Shown: positions 29,059 through 38,199 of the stretch, piece after piece
How the letters are laid out: every line of letters begins with the position of its first letter
How positions within the stretch are numbered: the stretch's first letter is position 1
Origin: Saprospiraceae bacterium
Lineage (GTDB): Bacteria > Bacteroidota > Bacteroidia > Chitinophagales > Saprospiraceae
DNA length: 64,000 nt
Reading direction: 5' to 3'
Assembly: GCA_016722295.1 (NCBI GenBank)
Contig: JADKGL010000001.1
Location: 62,001 to 126,000 of the forward strand
Made by a program: the position numbers and the translations under genes
Notes under the pieces: model-generated
Told to the model about the DNA's origin: nothing
Seen by the model: the letters and a program-made list of their open reading frames with translations, nothing else
Database searches by the model: none

Positions 29059-29128
29059 GGCTTTTTTCTAATTTAAAATTTGACATAGTTTTTTTTTGTA
29101 ATTTCATAAGCAATTGATATTTAACAGT

Positions 29129-30073
29129 TTACAATTTAACATTTAGTAAAGGTTCTAGCTTTTCTAGAAGCGTTTTTGCTATTTTCAACTTCGATTCATG
29201 AGTCCAACCTGCAATATGTGGACTACAAATCACGTTTTTAAAAGAAAACAACTCTTCATATAAGATTTTTTCTTCATTTGAATAGTTACTTACTTTTTCA
29301 TTTTCAAAAACATCTAAACAAGCTCCTCTTACTTTTCGTGAAGAAATTGCTTCAATCAAATCTCGAGTGTTAACTATCTTTCCTCGTGAAGTATTGATCA
29401 AATAAATTTCTTTATCACACTTATTAAAGAAATCAGCGTCGATCATAAATTTAGTTTCTTCAGTCAGTGGAAGGTGTAAACTGATAATCTCTGCTTGTCT
29501 TTGTACGTCTTCTAGCTTTTTAACAATTTGGTAACGTCTGGATTCCTCAGAAAGCTGCTTGTACTTATCAAAAATTATTATGTCACATCCAAAGCCCTCC
29601 AATAGCTTTGCAAAGGAGCTCCCTGTGTGCCCAAAACCAATCATGCCTACTTTTTTTCCTTCAATTTCAATCCCACGATTTTCTTCTCTTCTCCAATCAA
29701 AATTCTTTATTTCTGCATTAGACTTATGGATATTTCGAAATAAAGTGAGAAGCATCCCTAAGGCATGTTCAGCCACAGCATTACGATTTCCCTCAGGAGA
29801 ATTAAAGACTTCAATGCCACGTTCATATGCCGCATTCAGGTCAATAATTTCTAAACCAGAACCCAGTCTAGCAATCCACTTTAATTGATCTGCAAATGTT
29901 AAAAACTCTTGGTCTACAATAATTTTACTATTAATAACTAATCCTTGGTATTGATTTATTTGCCGTTTGCATTCCTCTAGACTAATCAGCGGCTGGTAAG
30001 ATACATCGTGCCCCATCCTCTCTAATTCTTGTATTAAAATCGGATGAACATCATCAGAAATGAGAATCTTCAT
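29129..30073 (-). CDS. D-isomer 2-hydroxyacid dehydrogenase (phosphoglycerate dehydrogenase-like)
   Basis: A 314-residue NAD-dependent dehydrogenase of the SerA/D-lactate group. The Rossmann motif GMIGFGHTGSSFAKLLEGFG is near residues 143-162. It is followed by ISLHLPLTEETKFMI, the arginine motif NTSRGKIVNTRDLI, and the catalytic histidine in SPHIAGWTHES. There is no C-terminal ACT domain, and serine pathway neighbours are absent, so the substrate (3-phosphoglycerate or another hydroxyacid) stays open. It is read divergently from tmk. Confidence 0.88.
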   Translation of the reverse strand: MKILISDDVHPILIQELERMGHDVSYQPLISLEECKRQINQYQGLVINSKIIVDQEFLTFADQLKWIARLGSGLEIIDLNAAYERGIEVFNSPEGNRNAVAEHALGMLLTLFRNIHKSNAEIKNFDWRREENRGIEIEGKKVGMIGFGHTGSSFAKLLEGFGCDIIIFDKYKQLSEESRRYQIVKKLEDVQRQAEIISLHLPLTEETKFMIDADFFNKCDKEIYLINTSRGKIVNTRDLIEAISSRKVRGACLDVFENEKVSNYSNEEKILYEELFSFKNVICSPHIAGWTHESKLKIAKTLLEKLEPLLNVKL

Positions 30074-30168
30074 ATAAAGAATTTGTACAAAATTGAATCA
30101 AATCTATGGCTCGCACAAGAAAACTAAAATTTAATCGTAGGTTTGTAGTTAAATATAGTATTATAGTA

Positions 30169-30789
30169 GTGAAAAAAGGATTATTCATAGCTTTTGAAGG
30201 TATTGATGGAAGTGGAAAAAGTACACAAGCGAAACTTATAACCCATCGATTGAGTTCCATTGGAGCTTCAGTTCACCATACCTTTGAGCCAACTTCAAAT
30301 GAAATAGGAGCAATCATACGAAAGATAATAAAAGGTGAGCAAGATGCACATCAACTTACCATAGCCAGTTTATTCGCATCTGATCGATTAGATCATTTAT
30401 TAAATGAAGATTATGGGATGATAAAACATCTCGACCAAGGTACTCACGTTATATCAGATCGATATTACCTTTCTTCTTATGCCTATCACTCTGTTCATGT
30501 CGATATGGATTGGGTCATCCAAATAAATGCGATGAGTGCTTTATTGAGAAGACCCGACATTACATTCTACATTGATCTTCCTGCAGAAACTGCTGTACAA
30601 AGAATGAACATATCGCGCGATCAGGTAGATATTTATGAATCTTTAGAAAATTTAAAAAAAGTAAGAGAAAACTATTTAATTGCAATAGATAAAATTAAGG
30701 ATAAAGAAAATATCATGATATTGAACGGCGATACTACTGAACAATCCTTAGCTGATCAAATTTGGGAGATTGTGAATCATAATTTATAA
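30169..30789 (+). CDS. tmk: Thymidylate kinase
   Basis: Thymidylate kinase phosphorylates dTMP to dTDP for DNA synthesis. The P-loop EGIDGSGKST is near the N-terminus, followed by the substrate-binding region FEPTSNEIGAIIRKII and the DRYYLSSYAYH motif. The frame is open from an ATG at 30106, but homologues begin right before KKGLFIAFEGID, so the GTG at 30169 is preferred (206 residues, the usual length). The longer form would carry an unusual basic leader. Confidence 0.92.
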   Translation: MKKGLFIAFEGIDGSGKSTQAKLITHRLSSIGASVHHTFEPTSNEIGAIIRKIIKGEQDAHQLTIASLFASDRLDHLLNEDYGMIKHLDQGTHVISDRYYLSSYAYHSVHVDMDWVIQINAMSALLRRPDITFYIDLPAETAVQRMNISRDQVDIYESLENLKKVRENYLIAIDKIKDKENIMILNGDTTEQSLADQIWEIVNHNL

Positions 30790-30866
30790 GTGTAAAAAAA
30801 TTGAATTATTTGATTCATTCCTGCGTTAGAACTAGAACATTTAACTTTACATAAAAAACAAACAGA

Positions 30867-32078
30867 TTGAATTCATCTTGGAATATTGAACAAAGAAAAA
30901 AATCCACAAATGCTGAAATAGAAAAAGCTATTTTGGTAGGAGTTATATTACCAAATCAAACCGAACGTTTGGTAAGAGAACATTTAGACGAATTGGAATT
31001 TCTCGCTTTGACTGCAGGAGCTCAAGCTATCAAACGCTTCACTCAAAAAGTCAATGGTCTAGATTCTCGAACTGTAATTGGCAAAGGAAAAGTTGAAGAA
31101 ATTCAAGCATATATGGAACACTTCCCGGCTGATCTTATAATTTTTGATGACGACCTTACTGGAAAACAACAAAATACATTAGAAGAAATTTTAAAAGTCA
31201 AAATCGTAGATAGAAGCTCATTAATACTTGACATATTCGCAAGTCGAGCGCAATCTGCTCAAGCAAAAACTCAGGTCGAACTTGCGCAATTACAATATAT
31301 CCTACCTCGTCTTCGCGGAATGTGGGGACACTTAGAGCGCCAACGTGGAGGTATCGGTATGAGAGGACCAGGAGAGCAAGAAATAGAAACTGATAGACGA
31401 ATCGTCAAAGAAAAAATCTCTTTATTAAAAAAGAAACTCGAAAAAATCGATCAACAAAATCTAACACAGCGTAAAAACAGAGATGAGTTGATTCGCGTTT
31501 CATTGGTAGGTTACACAAATGTTGGAAAATCTACTTTGATGAACTTATTGAGTAAATCTGATGTATTTGCAGAAAACAAATTATTTGCTACGCTCGATAC
31601 CACAGTGCGAAAAGTTGTTTGGGATGGAATGCCATTTTTGCTCTCAGATACAGTTGGATTCATTCGCAAATTGCCACATCATTTGATTGAGAGTTTCAAA
31701 TCCACATTGGATGAAGTTCGCGAAAGTGATATTTTACTACATGTGGTAGATCTATCTCATCCACAACATGAAGATCATATACAAACTGTATTAGACACAT
31801 TAAAAGAACTTGGTGTATCAGATAAGCCACAGATACTGGTATTAAACAAAATAGATGCCTATCGAGAATTAAATTTTGACAAATTGCTTGATGACAACAC
31901 AAAATCAGAATTAGAAAAAGAACTACTTGCTAATCTAAATTCAAAATTTCCATTTACAAATATCGCAGTGTCTGCTCATACTTCAGAAAACATTGGCAGT
32001 TTTCGCTTAATGGTAAAAGAAATCATCGAAAAATATTATATGATAAGATACCCTTATCGTACGAAAACATGGATTTAA
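30867..32078 (+). CDS. hflX: GTPase HflX
   Basis: HflX is a ribosome-associated GTPase that splits stalled or stressed 70S ribosomes. The 403-residue protein has the N-terminal HflX domain (AILVGVILPNQTERLVREHL, then GLDSRTVIGKGKVEEIQAYM) with the RGGIGMRGPGEQEIETDRR linker. The G domain shows G1 GYTNVGKST, DTVGFIRKLPHHLIESF and NKID. No ATG lies near the expected N-terminus, and the TTG at 30867 is the best start. It is two bases away from the next open frame. Confidence 0.92.
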   Translation: MNSSWNIEQRKKSTNAEIEKAILVGVILPNQTERLVREHLDELEFLALTAGAQAIKRFTQKVNGLDSRTVIGKGKVEEIQAYMEHFPADLIIFDDDLTGKQQNTLEEILKVKIVDRSSLILDIFASRAQSAQAKTQVELAQLQYILPRLRGMWGHLERQRGGIGMRGPGEQEIETDRRIVKEKISLLKKKLEKIDQQNLTQRKNRDELIRVSLVGYTNVGKSTLMNLLSKSDVFAENKLFATLDTTVRKVVWDGMPFLLSDTVGFIRKLPHHLIESFKSTLDEVRESDILLHVVDLSHPQHEDHIQTVLDTLKELGVSDKPQILVLNKIDAYRELNFDKLLDDNTKSELEKELLANLNSKFPFTNIAVSAHTSENIGSFRLMVKEIIEKYYMIRYPYRTKTWI

Positions 32079-32109
32079 AATGCTTACAATTGCAGCTTTA
32101 TTTTACAAT

Positions 32110-33401
32110 ATGAAATCAATAAAATATCTCACTAGTTTTTGTTTATTACTTATCACTTCACTATTATATTCCAACGATGAAAAAATAATCGTTAGAAATT
32201 TTTTAGAGAAAGAATTTAAATCAGTAAAAATAACAGAATTAAAAGCCACTGAAAATTATCAATTCGTCTGGGAGGTAATTATACAACAAGATCTTGATCA
32301 CAATGATCCAAAAAAGGAAGTTTTCCACAAAAATTTATACTTCACCACAAGGGACTAAAAAAAGCAAATGTACTTGTCACTGAAGGATATCAAGTAGGAA
32401 CGAGAGTCAATGAACCTTCATTGATCTTAGATGCAAACCAACTAGCGATAGAATATCGTTTTTATGCTGATTCGAGACCAGAGAAAATAGATTGGAAATT
32501 ATTAAATCACGATCAAGCAATGAAAGATATTTATTCGATCCATAAAATAATTAAGAAATTATATAAAAATAGATGGTGTGCAACTGGAATCTCAAAAGGA
32601 GGTACAACGTGTATCCTTTATCAGCTAAGTTATCCAAAAATGCTTGACGCCACAATCTCCTATGTCGGCCCATTTCCAAATGCTCAAGAAGATAAACGAA
32701 CCATTACACATTATACTTCAAAAATTGGCACAGAAGAGTGTAGAAAAAAAATAAAAGATTTTCAAATTCAAATCTTGAATAATAGAAAAGACCTGATTTT
32801 AGAACTAGATTCTTTAGCTTATAATGAGAATACAAGTTTCCCAATTGGAGTAAACAAAGTTATTGATTATGCAGCTGCAGAATATCCATTTTCATTTTGG
32901 CAATGGGGATTTTCATGCGACGAGATTCCTCAAAATGGAAGCAGCGCCGAAGAAATTTTCAATCATGTCGAAGAGATCGTTGACTTTAATTATTATGATG
33001 AAAAACAATGCGCTCAATTTCTTCCTGCATATTACCAATTCATGACTGAATATGGATATTATGGATTCGACACCACTGGAATTAGCCATTTATTAAGCCA
33101 TAAAAATTTAACGAATTTAACTTTTTGCCCAAAAGATGCAGCATTACATTATGATGGCACTTATATGAAAGAAATGACAAGAAAAGCTGAGAGAAAAATA
33201 AAAAATACTATCCTCATATATGGAGAAAACGATACATGGACTGCTTGTGCATTGGAACCTAGAAAAACAGCTAATGTATTAAAATATGTAAAGTCCGGTG
33301 GAGGTCACAGAACACGAATTCGAAATTTAAATTCAAATGAGAAAAATCAAATCTACTCTTCACTCCAAAAATGGATGAAAGTTAAAACTGTCGCTTTATA
33401 A
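32110..33401 (+). pseudogene. Secreted S37-family (PS-10) peptidase, broken by a -1 frameshift
   Basis: Two frames together encode a serine peptidase of family S37. The first, starting at the ATG 32110 (MKSIKYLTSFCLLLITSLLY, a signal peptide), stops at 32358 after YFTTRD. The second carries the nucleophile motif ATGISKGGTTC, the acid region YGENDTWTAC and the histidine region SGGGHRTRI, ending at 33401. Adding one C at 32345-32346 changes TTRD to FTHKGLKKANVLVT and yields one 430-residue frame, the normal family length. All catalytic motifs are kept, so the break may be recent or a sequencing error. Confidence 0.85.
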
Positions 33402-33402
33402 T

Positions 33403-35142
33403 ATGTTTAAACTATTAGATAAAATCCCCTGGGATAAAATCAAAAAAGAAATTCTTGAAAGCACAACGCGCTTTCCTTTAAGTATTCTATGTGGTATTGC
33501 CTTAGCCATTCTTTACTATTTAACAATTCATAAATATTATCCTTGGATAGAGTTTGAAAAATATATATTTACGCTGCAAATTGCGTTACCAATATTTATT
33601 TCTGCTCAATTAATTCATGAAACGTATTTTAAAGAAAAAAAACTACTTATTTATGCTGTAAGCGTGGTTCTGCTACTGCTGTATTTCTTTTTTATATATA
33701 ATATCGAATATAAAGATTGGAATTATATAAAATTTCTGACCATACTCATTGTAGCCCACTCTAGTGTTTCTTTTGTAGGCTTTTATAAAGAAAAAAACAA
33801 TGCAGGTATTTATAATTTCAACTTGCATCTATTACAACAAGTTATCATTGGTGGCTTCTATTGTGCATGCATTGTAATAGGTATAAATGGTGCTATTCTT
33901 GCAATTGATACTTTGTTCAAAGGAGAGTTTAATCATAACATTTATATAGATACCTTTATTATTACATTGTTCTTATTTCATCCCATTTACTTTACTTCTC
34001 AAATACCAAATTTTGATGAATTAAACCAAGAAGAACCACAAGGAAACAAGTTTATTGAAATACTAGTAAAATTTCTTTTCATCCCATTTAGCATTATTTA
34101 CTTTTTAATCCTATATGCATACGGAATAAAATTATTAATTGATTGGGAATTGCCTATTGGATGGATTTCAAAACTTTGTATCGGCTTTAGTGCAATTGGA
34201 ATTATTACATATGTTTTAAATACCGCATATAAAAATTCTAAAAATAATTACCATAAGAACTACTCTAGCTATTTTTTCTGGAGCCTGATTCCAGTTATTA
34301 TACTTCATTTTATTGGAATATTTTATAGAATTGATGAGTATGGATTTACCGAATTCAGATATATCATCGCTCTATTAGCAATAGGTCTATCGCTACTCAC
34401 AATTTATTTTTTGCGATCAAAAAAATTATTAATTAAAACTATTCCTGTACTTTTCTCTATCATGGGGTTACTTATTGTTATTGGACCTTGGAATGCACAT
34501 CAAATTTCTTTATATAGTCAAGCATCAAGATTTGAAAATCAATTACTAAAACAAAATTTAATAGTGGACTCAAAAATTGATATAAGTAAATTAAATATGA
34601 TGGATGATTCTGTAAAAAAAGAACTTTTTGATAATTTGCAGTTCTTTATATCAAGAAAAAATACAACGAAAATAGATCAATTTTTTCCAAATGAACTAGT
34701 GGAGAAGACAATTGACTATAAATATGATTATTCATCAGTTCATCCATATTCGAAATTTGTTGATTCGCTAGGTTATCACGATAGCCATTTGTATAATGAG
34801 CAATATGTATGGATAAATGATGAACATTACCTCAACGAAATTATTGAACTAAAATCATATTCTAAATGTATTCCTTTCGATCTTGAAGAACAAACTACTA
34901 ATGAACAGATTAATATTAAAAATAAATATTTAGTTTATAATAAAAGTGACTCTATACCAGTTATTGATTTATTACTTAGTAACAATATCAATTTAGAAGG
35001 TTCTAATACCGCTAAAATGAAATTGAAATGCAATATACAACAAACTGGAGCACTACTTATCCTTAAAGAAATTTCGCTTAAAATGCATCATGCGGGAGAT
35101 CGAAAAATAGATCATGTAGTAGGTTTGCTATTTATCGAATAA
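33403..35142 (+). CDS. DUF4153 membrane protein
   Basis: A 579-residue protein with about ten hydrophobic helices in the first ~370 residues (STTRFPLSILCGIALAILYY at the start, then HLLQQVIIGGFYCACIVIGI) and a soluble C-terminal region of ~200 residues (KNTTKIDQFFPNELVEKTID and following). The N-terminal layout, with PLS after a short cytoplasmic helix, fits the DUF4153 family, whose function is not known. It begins one base after the peptidase stop, so the two are probably transcribed together. Confidence 0.8.
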   Translation: MFKLLDKIPWDKIKKEILESTTRFPLSILCGIALAILYYLTIHKYYPWIEFEKYIFTLQIALPIFISAQLIHETYFKEKKLLIYAVSVVLLLLYFFFIYNIEYKDWNYIKFLTILIVAHSSVSFVGFYKEKNNAGIYNFNLHLLQQVIIGGFYCACIVIGINGAILAIDTLFKGEFNHNIYIDTFIITLFLFHPIYFTSQIPNFDELNQEEPQGNKFIEILVKFLFIPFSIIYFLILYAYGIKLLIDWELPIGWISKLCIGFSAIGIITYVLNTAYKNSKNNYHKNYSSYFFWSLIPVIILHFIGIFYRIDEYGFTEFRYIIALLAIGLSLLTIYFLRSKKLLIKTIPVLFSIMGLLIVIGPWNAHQISLYSQASRFENQLLKQNLIVDSKIDISKLNMMDDSVKKELFDNLQFFISRKNTTKIDQFFPNELVEKTIDYKYDYSSVHPYSKFVDSLGYHDSHLYNEQYVWINDEHYLNEIIELKSYSKCIPFDLEEQTTNEQINIKNKYLVYNKSDSIPVIDLLLSNNINLEGSNTAKMKLKCNIQQTGALLILKEISLKMHHAGDRKIDHVVGLLFIE

Positions 35143-35156
35143 TTTTTTTAATTTTG
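35124..35156 (+). promoter_or_regulatory. Bacteroidota-type promoter (-33 and -7) for the transglycosylase gene
   Basis: TTTG at 35124-35127 and TAATTTTG at 35149-35156 are 21 bases apart, in line with the phylum consensus TTTG...TANNTTTG. The -7 element is 16 bases before the ATG, implying a very short leader. The -33 part lies inside the end of the preceding gene. Confidence 0.6.
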
Positions 35157-35172
35157 CCAAATATTACATTGT

Positions 35173-36084
35173 ATGTCTAAAAATCGAATTATTAATCTAT
35201 TTCAAGGTATTGGAATTTTTATTGCTATAATTTCTATTGGCTTTATTTTTATCTCCAATAAACAATCATACAATTTTAAATATGACCCAATACATCAAAA
35301 TATTAAGTCACTACAATTAAATGACAATTATAATTTTGCTGGTGAATCCGTTCCCATTCAAAATTTTGATGTCGCCGAACGTTTAGAGCGAGAATTATTG
35401 GCTAATACTTTCCAACATAGCGGCACTGTAATACATTTAAAATTAGCGATGCGCTATTTCCCAGAAATCTCCAAAATACTTAAAGAAGAAGGCTTACCTG
35501 ACGATTTCAAATATCTGGCTGTAGCTGAAAGTTCACTTAGAAATGCTGTATCATCCGCTGGTGCAAAAGGGATGTGGCAGTTTCGCGATGCTGCTGCCAA
35601 AGAACTTAACCTAGAAATAAATGAGTGGGTCGATGAGCGAAATCATTTTGAAAAATCTACTCGTGCAGCCTGTGGCTATCTCAAAAAATTAAAAACAAAA
35701 TTTGGAAGTTGGACTCTTGCTGCTGCTGCATACAATATGGGCCCTTCTGGCCTACAAAATGCAATCGATGAGCAAAAAGAAACAAGTTATTATGACCTCA
35801 ACTTGAATGATGAAACGAATCGATATGTATTTCGAATTCTTGGAGCAAAAGAGATTCTAGCGAATCCCGATAAATTTGGTTTTTACATTCAAAACAATGA
35901 AGGCTATTTTCCCTTGGAAAACTACAAAATCGTTGAACACAGCGGATCGATTACAAATCTAGCTGATTTTGCGCACCAACATAACTGCACATATAGGATG
36001 TTAAAGGTGTACAATCCTTGGTTAACAAAATCGAACTTAGTCAATAAAACTGGAAAAAAATATTCTATTAGAATTCCTAACTAA
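35173..36084 (+). CDS. Membrane-anchored lytic transglycosylase (MltD-like)
   Basis: Lytic transglycosylases cleave the glycan strands of murein to leave anhydro ends. The 303-residue protein has an N-terminal hydrophobic helix (GIGIFIAIISIGFIFISN) and an SLT domain with the catalytic glutamate E119 in LAVAESSLRNAV. It continues with the diagnostic SSAGAKGMWQFRDAAAKEL and TLAAAAYNMGP. The C-terminal ~60 residues (GSITNLADFAHQHNCTYRML) look like one LysM-like unit. It has its own promoter and converges on a lipoprotein gene. Confidence 0.88.
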   Translation: MSKNRIINLFQGIGIFIAIISIGFIFISNKQSYNFKYDPIHQNIKSLQLNDNYNFAGESVPIQNFDVAERLERELLANTFQHSGTVIHLKLAMRYFPEISKILKEEGLPDDFKYLAVAESSLRNAVSSAGAKGMWQFRDAAAKELNLEINEWVDERNHFEKSTRAACGYLKKLKTKFGSWTLAAAAYNMGPSGLQNAIDEQKETSYYDLNLNDETNRYVFRILGAKEILANPDKFGFYIQNNEGYFPLENYKIVEHSGSITNLADFAHQHNCTYRMLKVYNPWLTKSNLVNKTGKKYSIRIPN

Positions 36085-36091
36085 TGGATTG

Positions 36092-36658
36092 CTATTTTTT
36101 CTGAATTCCGTCTACTAGGAATGACCTTTCGTTTGAGTTTAGGAATTGAGGTTGCCAACTATTTTCATTATACATTTTCCAAATTGCCTCTTCTTCATAG
36201 GTCGAAAAATGAGTTTCGATTTGTCCAGTTTTATTTTTCACTTGACGCTCCCATCTTGTGGAGATCTTAGTGTGTGCTTCATCTCCTTTTATTTCGAATT
36301 TACCAAATGACAACTCATAAAAATTTGTCTTTACTATAGGCCTCCATTCTTCCTCCAACCATTCGAGATACTCCTTGCGATCCAAGTTCATGCCAGCTCT
36401 TCTAAATTGAAAATTTTCAGGTATGTTTCTGGCATAGAGTGTAAGGTCTTTCGCCTTCAATGCATCAATTAACTTCATTAAACTCAATTCTACCTCAGGC
36501 CTCACATTCTCCTTTACTAGTGGGACTGCAGACTTAATACTAGCTTCTGTCTTTGGGCTCTGAAGAGGAGAATTTGATTCTTTACAGGAAGAAAGGATAA
36601 ATATAGAAATCAAAACAAAACAAAATGCAAACTTATATTGAAAATCTTTATGCATCAT
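36092..36658 (-). CDS. Putative lipoprotein with NTF2-like domain
   Basis: A 188-residue protein with a lipoprotein signal (FCFVLISIFILSSCKES, lipobox LSSC). The mature part carries a region (VELSLMKLIDALKAKDLTLY, then WEEEW-like acidic stretch, FGKFEIKGDEAHTKISTRWE) with the helix-then-strands order of SnoaL/DUF4440 NTF2-like folds. No catalytic residues can be assigned, and the fold call is weak. It converges with the transglycosylase gene seven bases away. Confidence 0.6.
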   Translation of the reverse strand: MMHKDFQYKFAFCFVLISIFILSSCKESNSPLQSPKTEASIKSAVPLVKENVRPEVELSLMKLIDALKAKDLTLYARNIPENFQFRRAGMNLDRKEYLEWLEEEWRPIVKTNFYELSFGKFEIKGDEAHTKISTRWERQVKNKTGQIETHFSTYEEEAIWKMYNENSWQPQFLNSNERSFLVDGIQKK

Positions 36659-36716
36659 TCTTTGAGAATATTTTAGCAGCTAATATACACCAAAATTAAT
36701 TCATAGAAATAAAAAA

Positions 36717-37637
36717 TTAATTTTTCAACAAAACTAATATCACCACTATTGCTTTACATAATATCATCGCATCTATCATGAAGCTATGATACCAATGCAA
36801 TGTAGTTCTATATATCAATCTGGACAAACCTATCATGGCTGCACTAATTACCAAAACGATTATTACAATTTTATAAAAATCTAATTTCTGAAAAAGCAAT
36901 ACACTCATTGACGTTATAGCAAAAAGAAAAATGCTGGGTAGTAAAAAATAAAAAAACAAGGCAGAGGCAGGATATCTAGCGTTTAATGTAAACAATCCAT
37001 TTTGACTATCACTAGCTATATCTTTTGCATCATACAATACTGCCAAAATCCAAATAAAAAGGAAATTCTGGAAAAAACATAGATAATAAATTTGCCTTGA
37101 ATATAGAAAGTCATCAGTAGTTAAAACAGAAAATAAAACAGGAATAGTAACAGATGCTACAGCCCAAACAAATGCAATCAAAAATGGCTTAGCCAATGCA
37201 AACTGCCTAAGGTTAAACTTAAGCATTCGGCGTACTTGCATTCCGGTATAAAAGATTGCTATTAAAATGGCGAAACAAAGAAATAGATATAGCTCTAAAG
37301 GAATAGCATGAATTTTAGATTTAATCAAGAAACTTAACTTTACAATACAAAAACCTATTGACATTAACATAAAACACAATAGAAACTTTAGTCTCTTCCT
37401 ATATTGACTTATCCAGTTAGAATGCTCTGACTCGTATACTGAATTTTTATCGTACAAATGAAGAAATAAATAATAAGAACTCACTGCACATAAACACAAA
37501 AAATAAAAAGGAAATTGCAGCACTGAAATTCGTAAATCAAGCAATAACAAGGACTCAACGATTAAAGCACAAATACAGATTCCAAGAAAAATTCCTGAAA
37601 AATGAATTGCTTTAAAAAAATCATAAAAAATTTTCAT
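36717..37637 (-). CDS. UbiA-like integral membrane protein
   Basis: A 306-residue protein with about nine hydrophobic helices. Its segment VLYDAKDIASDSQNGLFTLN near residues 203-222 resembles the second aspartate motif of UbiA prenyltransferases, and AKPFLIAFVWAVASVTIPVL resembles the preceding helix. The first NDxxD-type motif expected near residue 70 is not evident (only LYDKNSVYESEH). It may therefore be a UbiA-fold protein with altered chemistry. It is the last ordinary gene before the repeat-rich accessory block. Confidence 0.55.
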   Translation of the reverse strand: MKIFYDFFKAIHFSGIFLGICICALIVESLLLLDLRISVLQFPFYFLCLCAVSSYYLFLHLYDKNSVYESEHSNWISQYRKRLKFLLCFMLMSIGFCIVKLSFLIKSKIHAIPLELYLFLCFAILIAIFYTGMQVRRMLKFNLRQFALAKPFLIAFVWAVASVTIPVLFSVLTTDDFLYSRQIYYLCFFQNFLFIWILAVLYDAKDIASDSQNGLFTLNARYPASALFFYFLLPSIFLFAITSMSVLLFQKLDFYKIVIIVLVISAAMIGLSRLIYRTTLHWYHSFMIDAMILCKAIVVILVLLKN

Positions 37638-37673
37638 GACATACTGTAAAATTTAGTTCGACTTCAGTATGTA

Positions 37674-37878
37674 CCATTGATGGTCGCAGTTTGCAACTGC
37701 GATCCGATATGCATTGAATTTATAATTCATATCTACTGCATCTTGGTTTATACTTTTGTGTTCATAAACTATGCACTTAAGTGTAAATATAATGCATTGC
37801 TGAGTCTTTTTATTGTATAAGATCTTAAATTTTAAATTCATAATGAACTGTATCGAAGTTTAATACTTCGACAATCGG
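37674..37878 (+). repeat. 205-bp REP-pair element, full copy E1
   Basis: A full copy of a family seen six times between 37.6 and 41.6 kb. The left end is a hairpin (TCGCAGTT, TG, CAACTGCGA) after CCATTGATGG. The right end is a hairpin (CGAAGT, TTAAT, ACTTCG) before ACAATCGG. The two arms are inverted relatives of each other: both contain a CC-ATTG start, a TCG-AGTTT core and an inner block GAATTTATAATTC or its complement. The central ~90 bases share AGTGTAAATATAATGC with the other copies. This copy lies between hicA and the UbiA-like gene. Confidence 0.85.
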
Positions 37879-37953
37879 GGAAATTAAATTTAGTTTTTCA
37901 ATGATCCACTTTGGACACTTCGGGCTTGAATCTGTTAGTTTGAAACTTTAATT

Positions 37954-38199
37954 TCAATCATTAATTAATTTCATTAATTCATCTTTAGTTAGATCTAATC
38001 GATTGGCTACATCAAATAGTATTTTAGACAGTAAACCAACTTTTAGAGGATTATGATTAGGTATTGTAATTGGGTGTGTACCTTTTGTGTCAATTCTAGT
38101 TAATCTTATATGGCTACCTTTCTGTCTTGAAATTTCATAGCCAAGCTTTGATAATTTTTTGATTAAACTATTTCCAGATTCGTCTCTAGAGAGTTTCAT
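37954..38199 (-). CDS. hicA: HicA family toxin (mRNA interferase)
   Basis: An 81-residue protein of the HicA/YcfA double-stranded-RNA-binding-like fold; HicA toxins cleave mRNA until bound by HicB. The sequence MKLSRDESGNSLIKKLSKLG, with the catalytic-histidine motif QKGSHIRLTRID and ITIPNHNPLKVGLLSKIL, is complete and of normal length. Its usual partner gene hicB directly precedes hicA, but here a HicB-like gene lies 940 bases upstream on the same strand with no gene between. The toxin appears intact. Confidence 0.88.
   Translation of the reverse strand: MKLSRDESGNSLIKKLSKLGYEISRQKGSHIRLTRIDTKGTHPITIPNHNPLKVGLLSKILFDVANRLDLTKDELMKLIND

Noticed and set aside
37653..37841. 62-codon minus-strand open frame
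   Set aside because: It lies within the REP-pair element E1 and is translated from repeat sequence; homologous copies E2 and E4 do not keep the frame.
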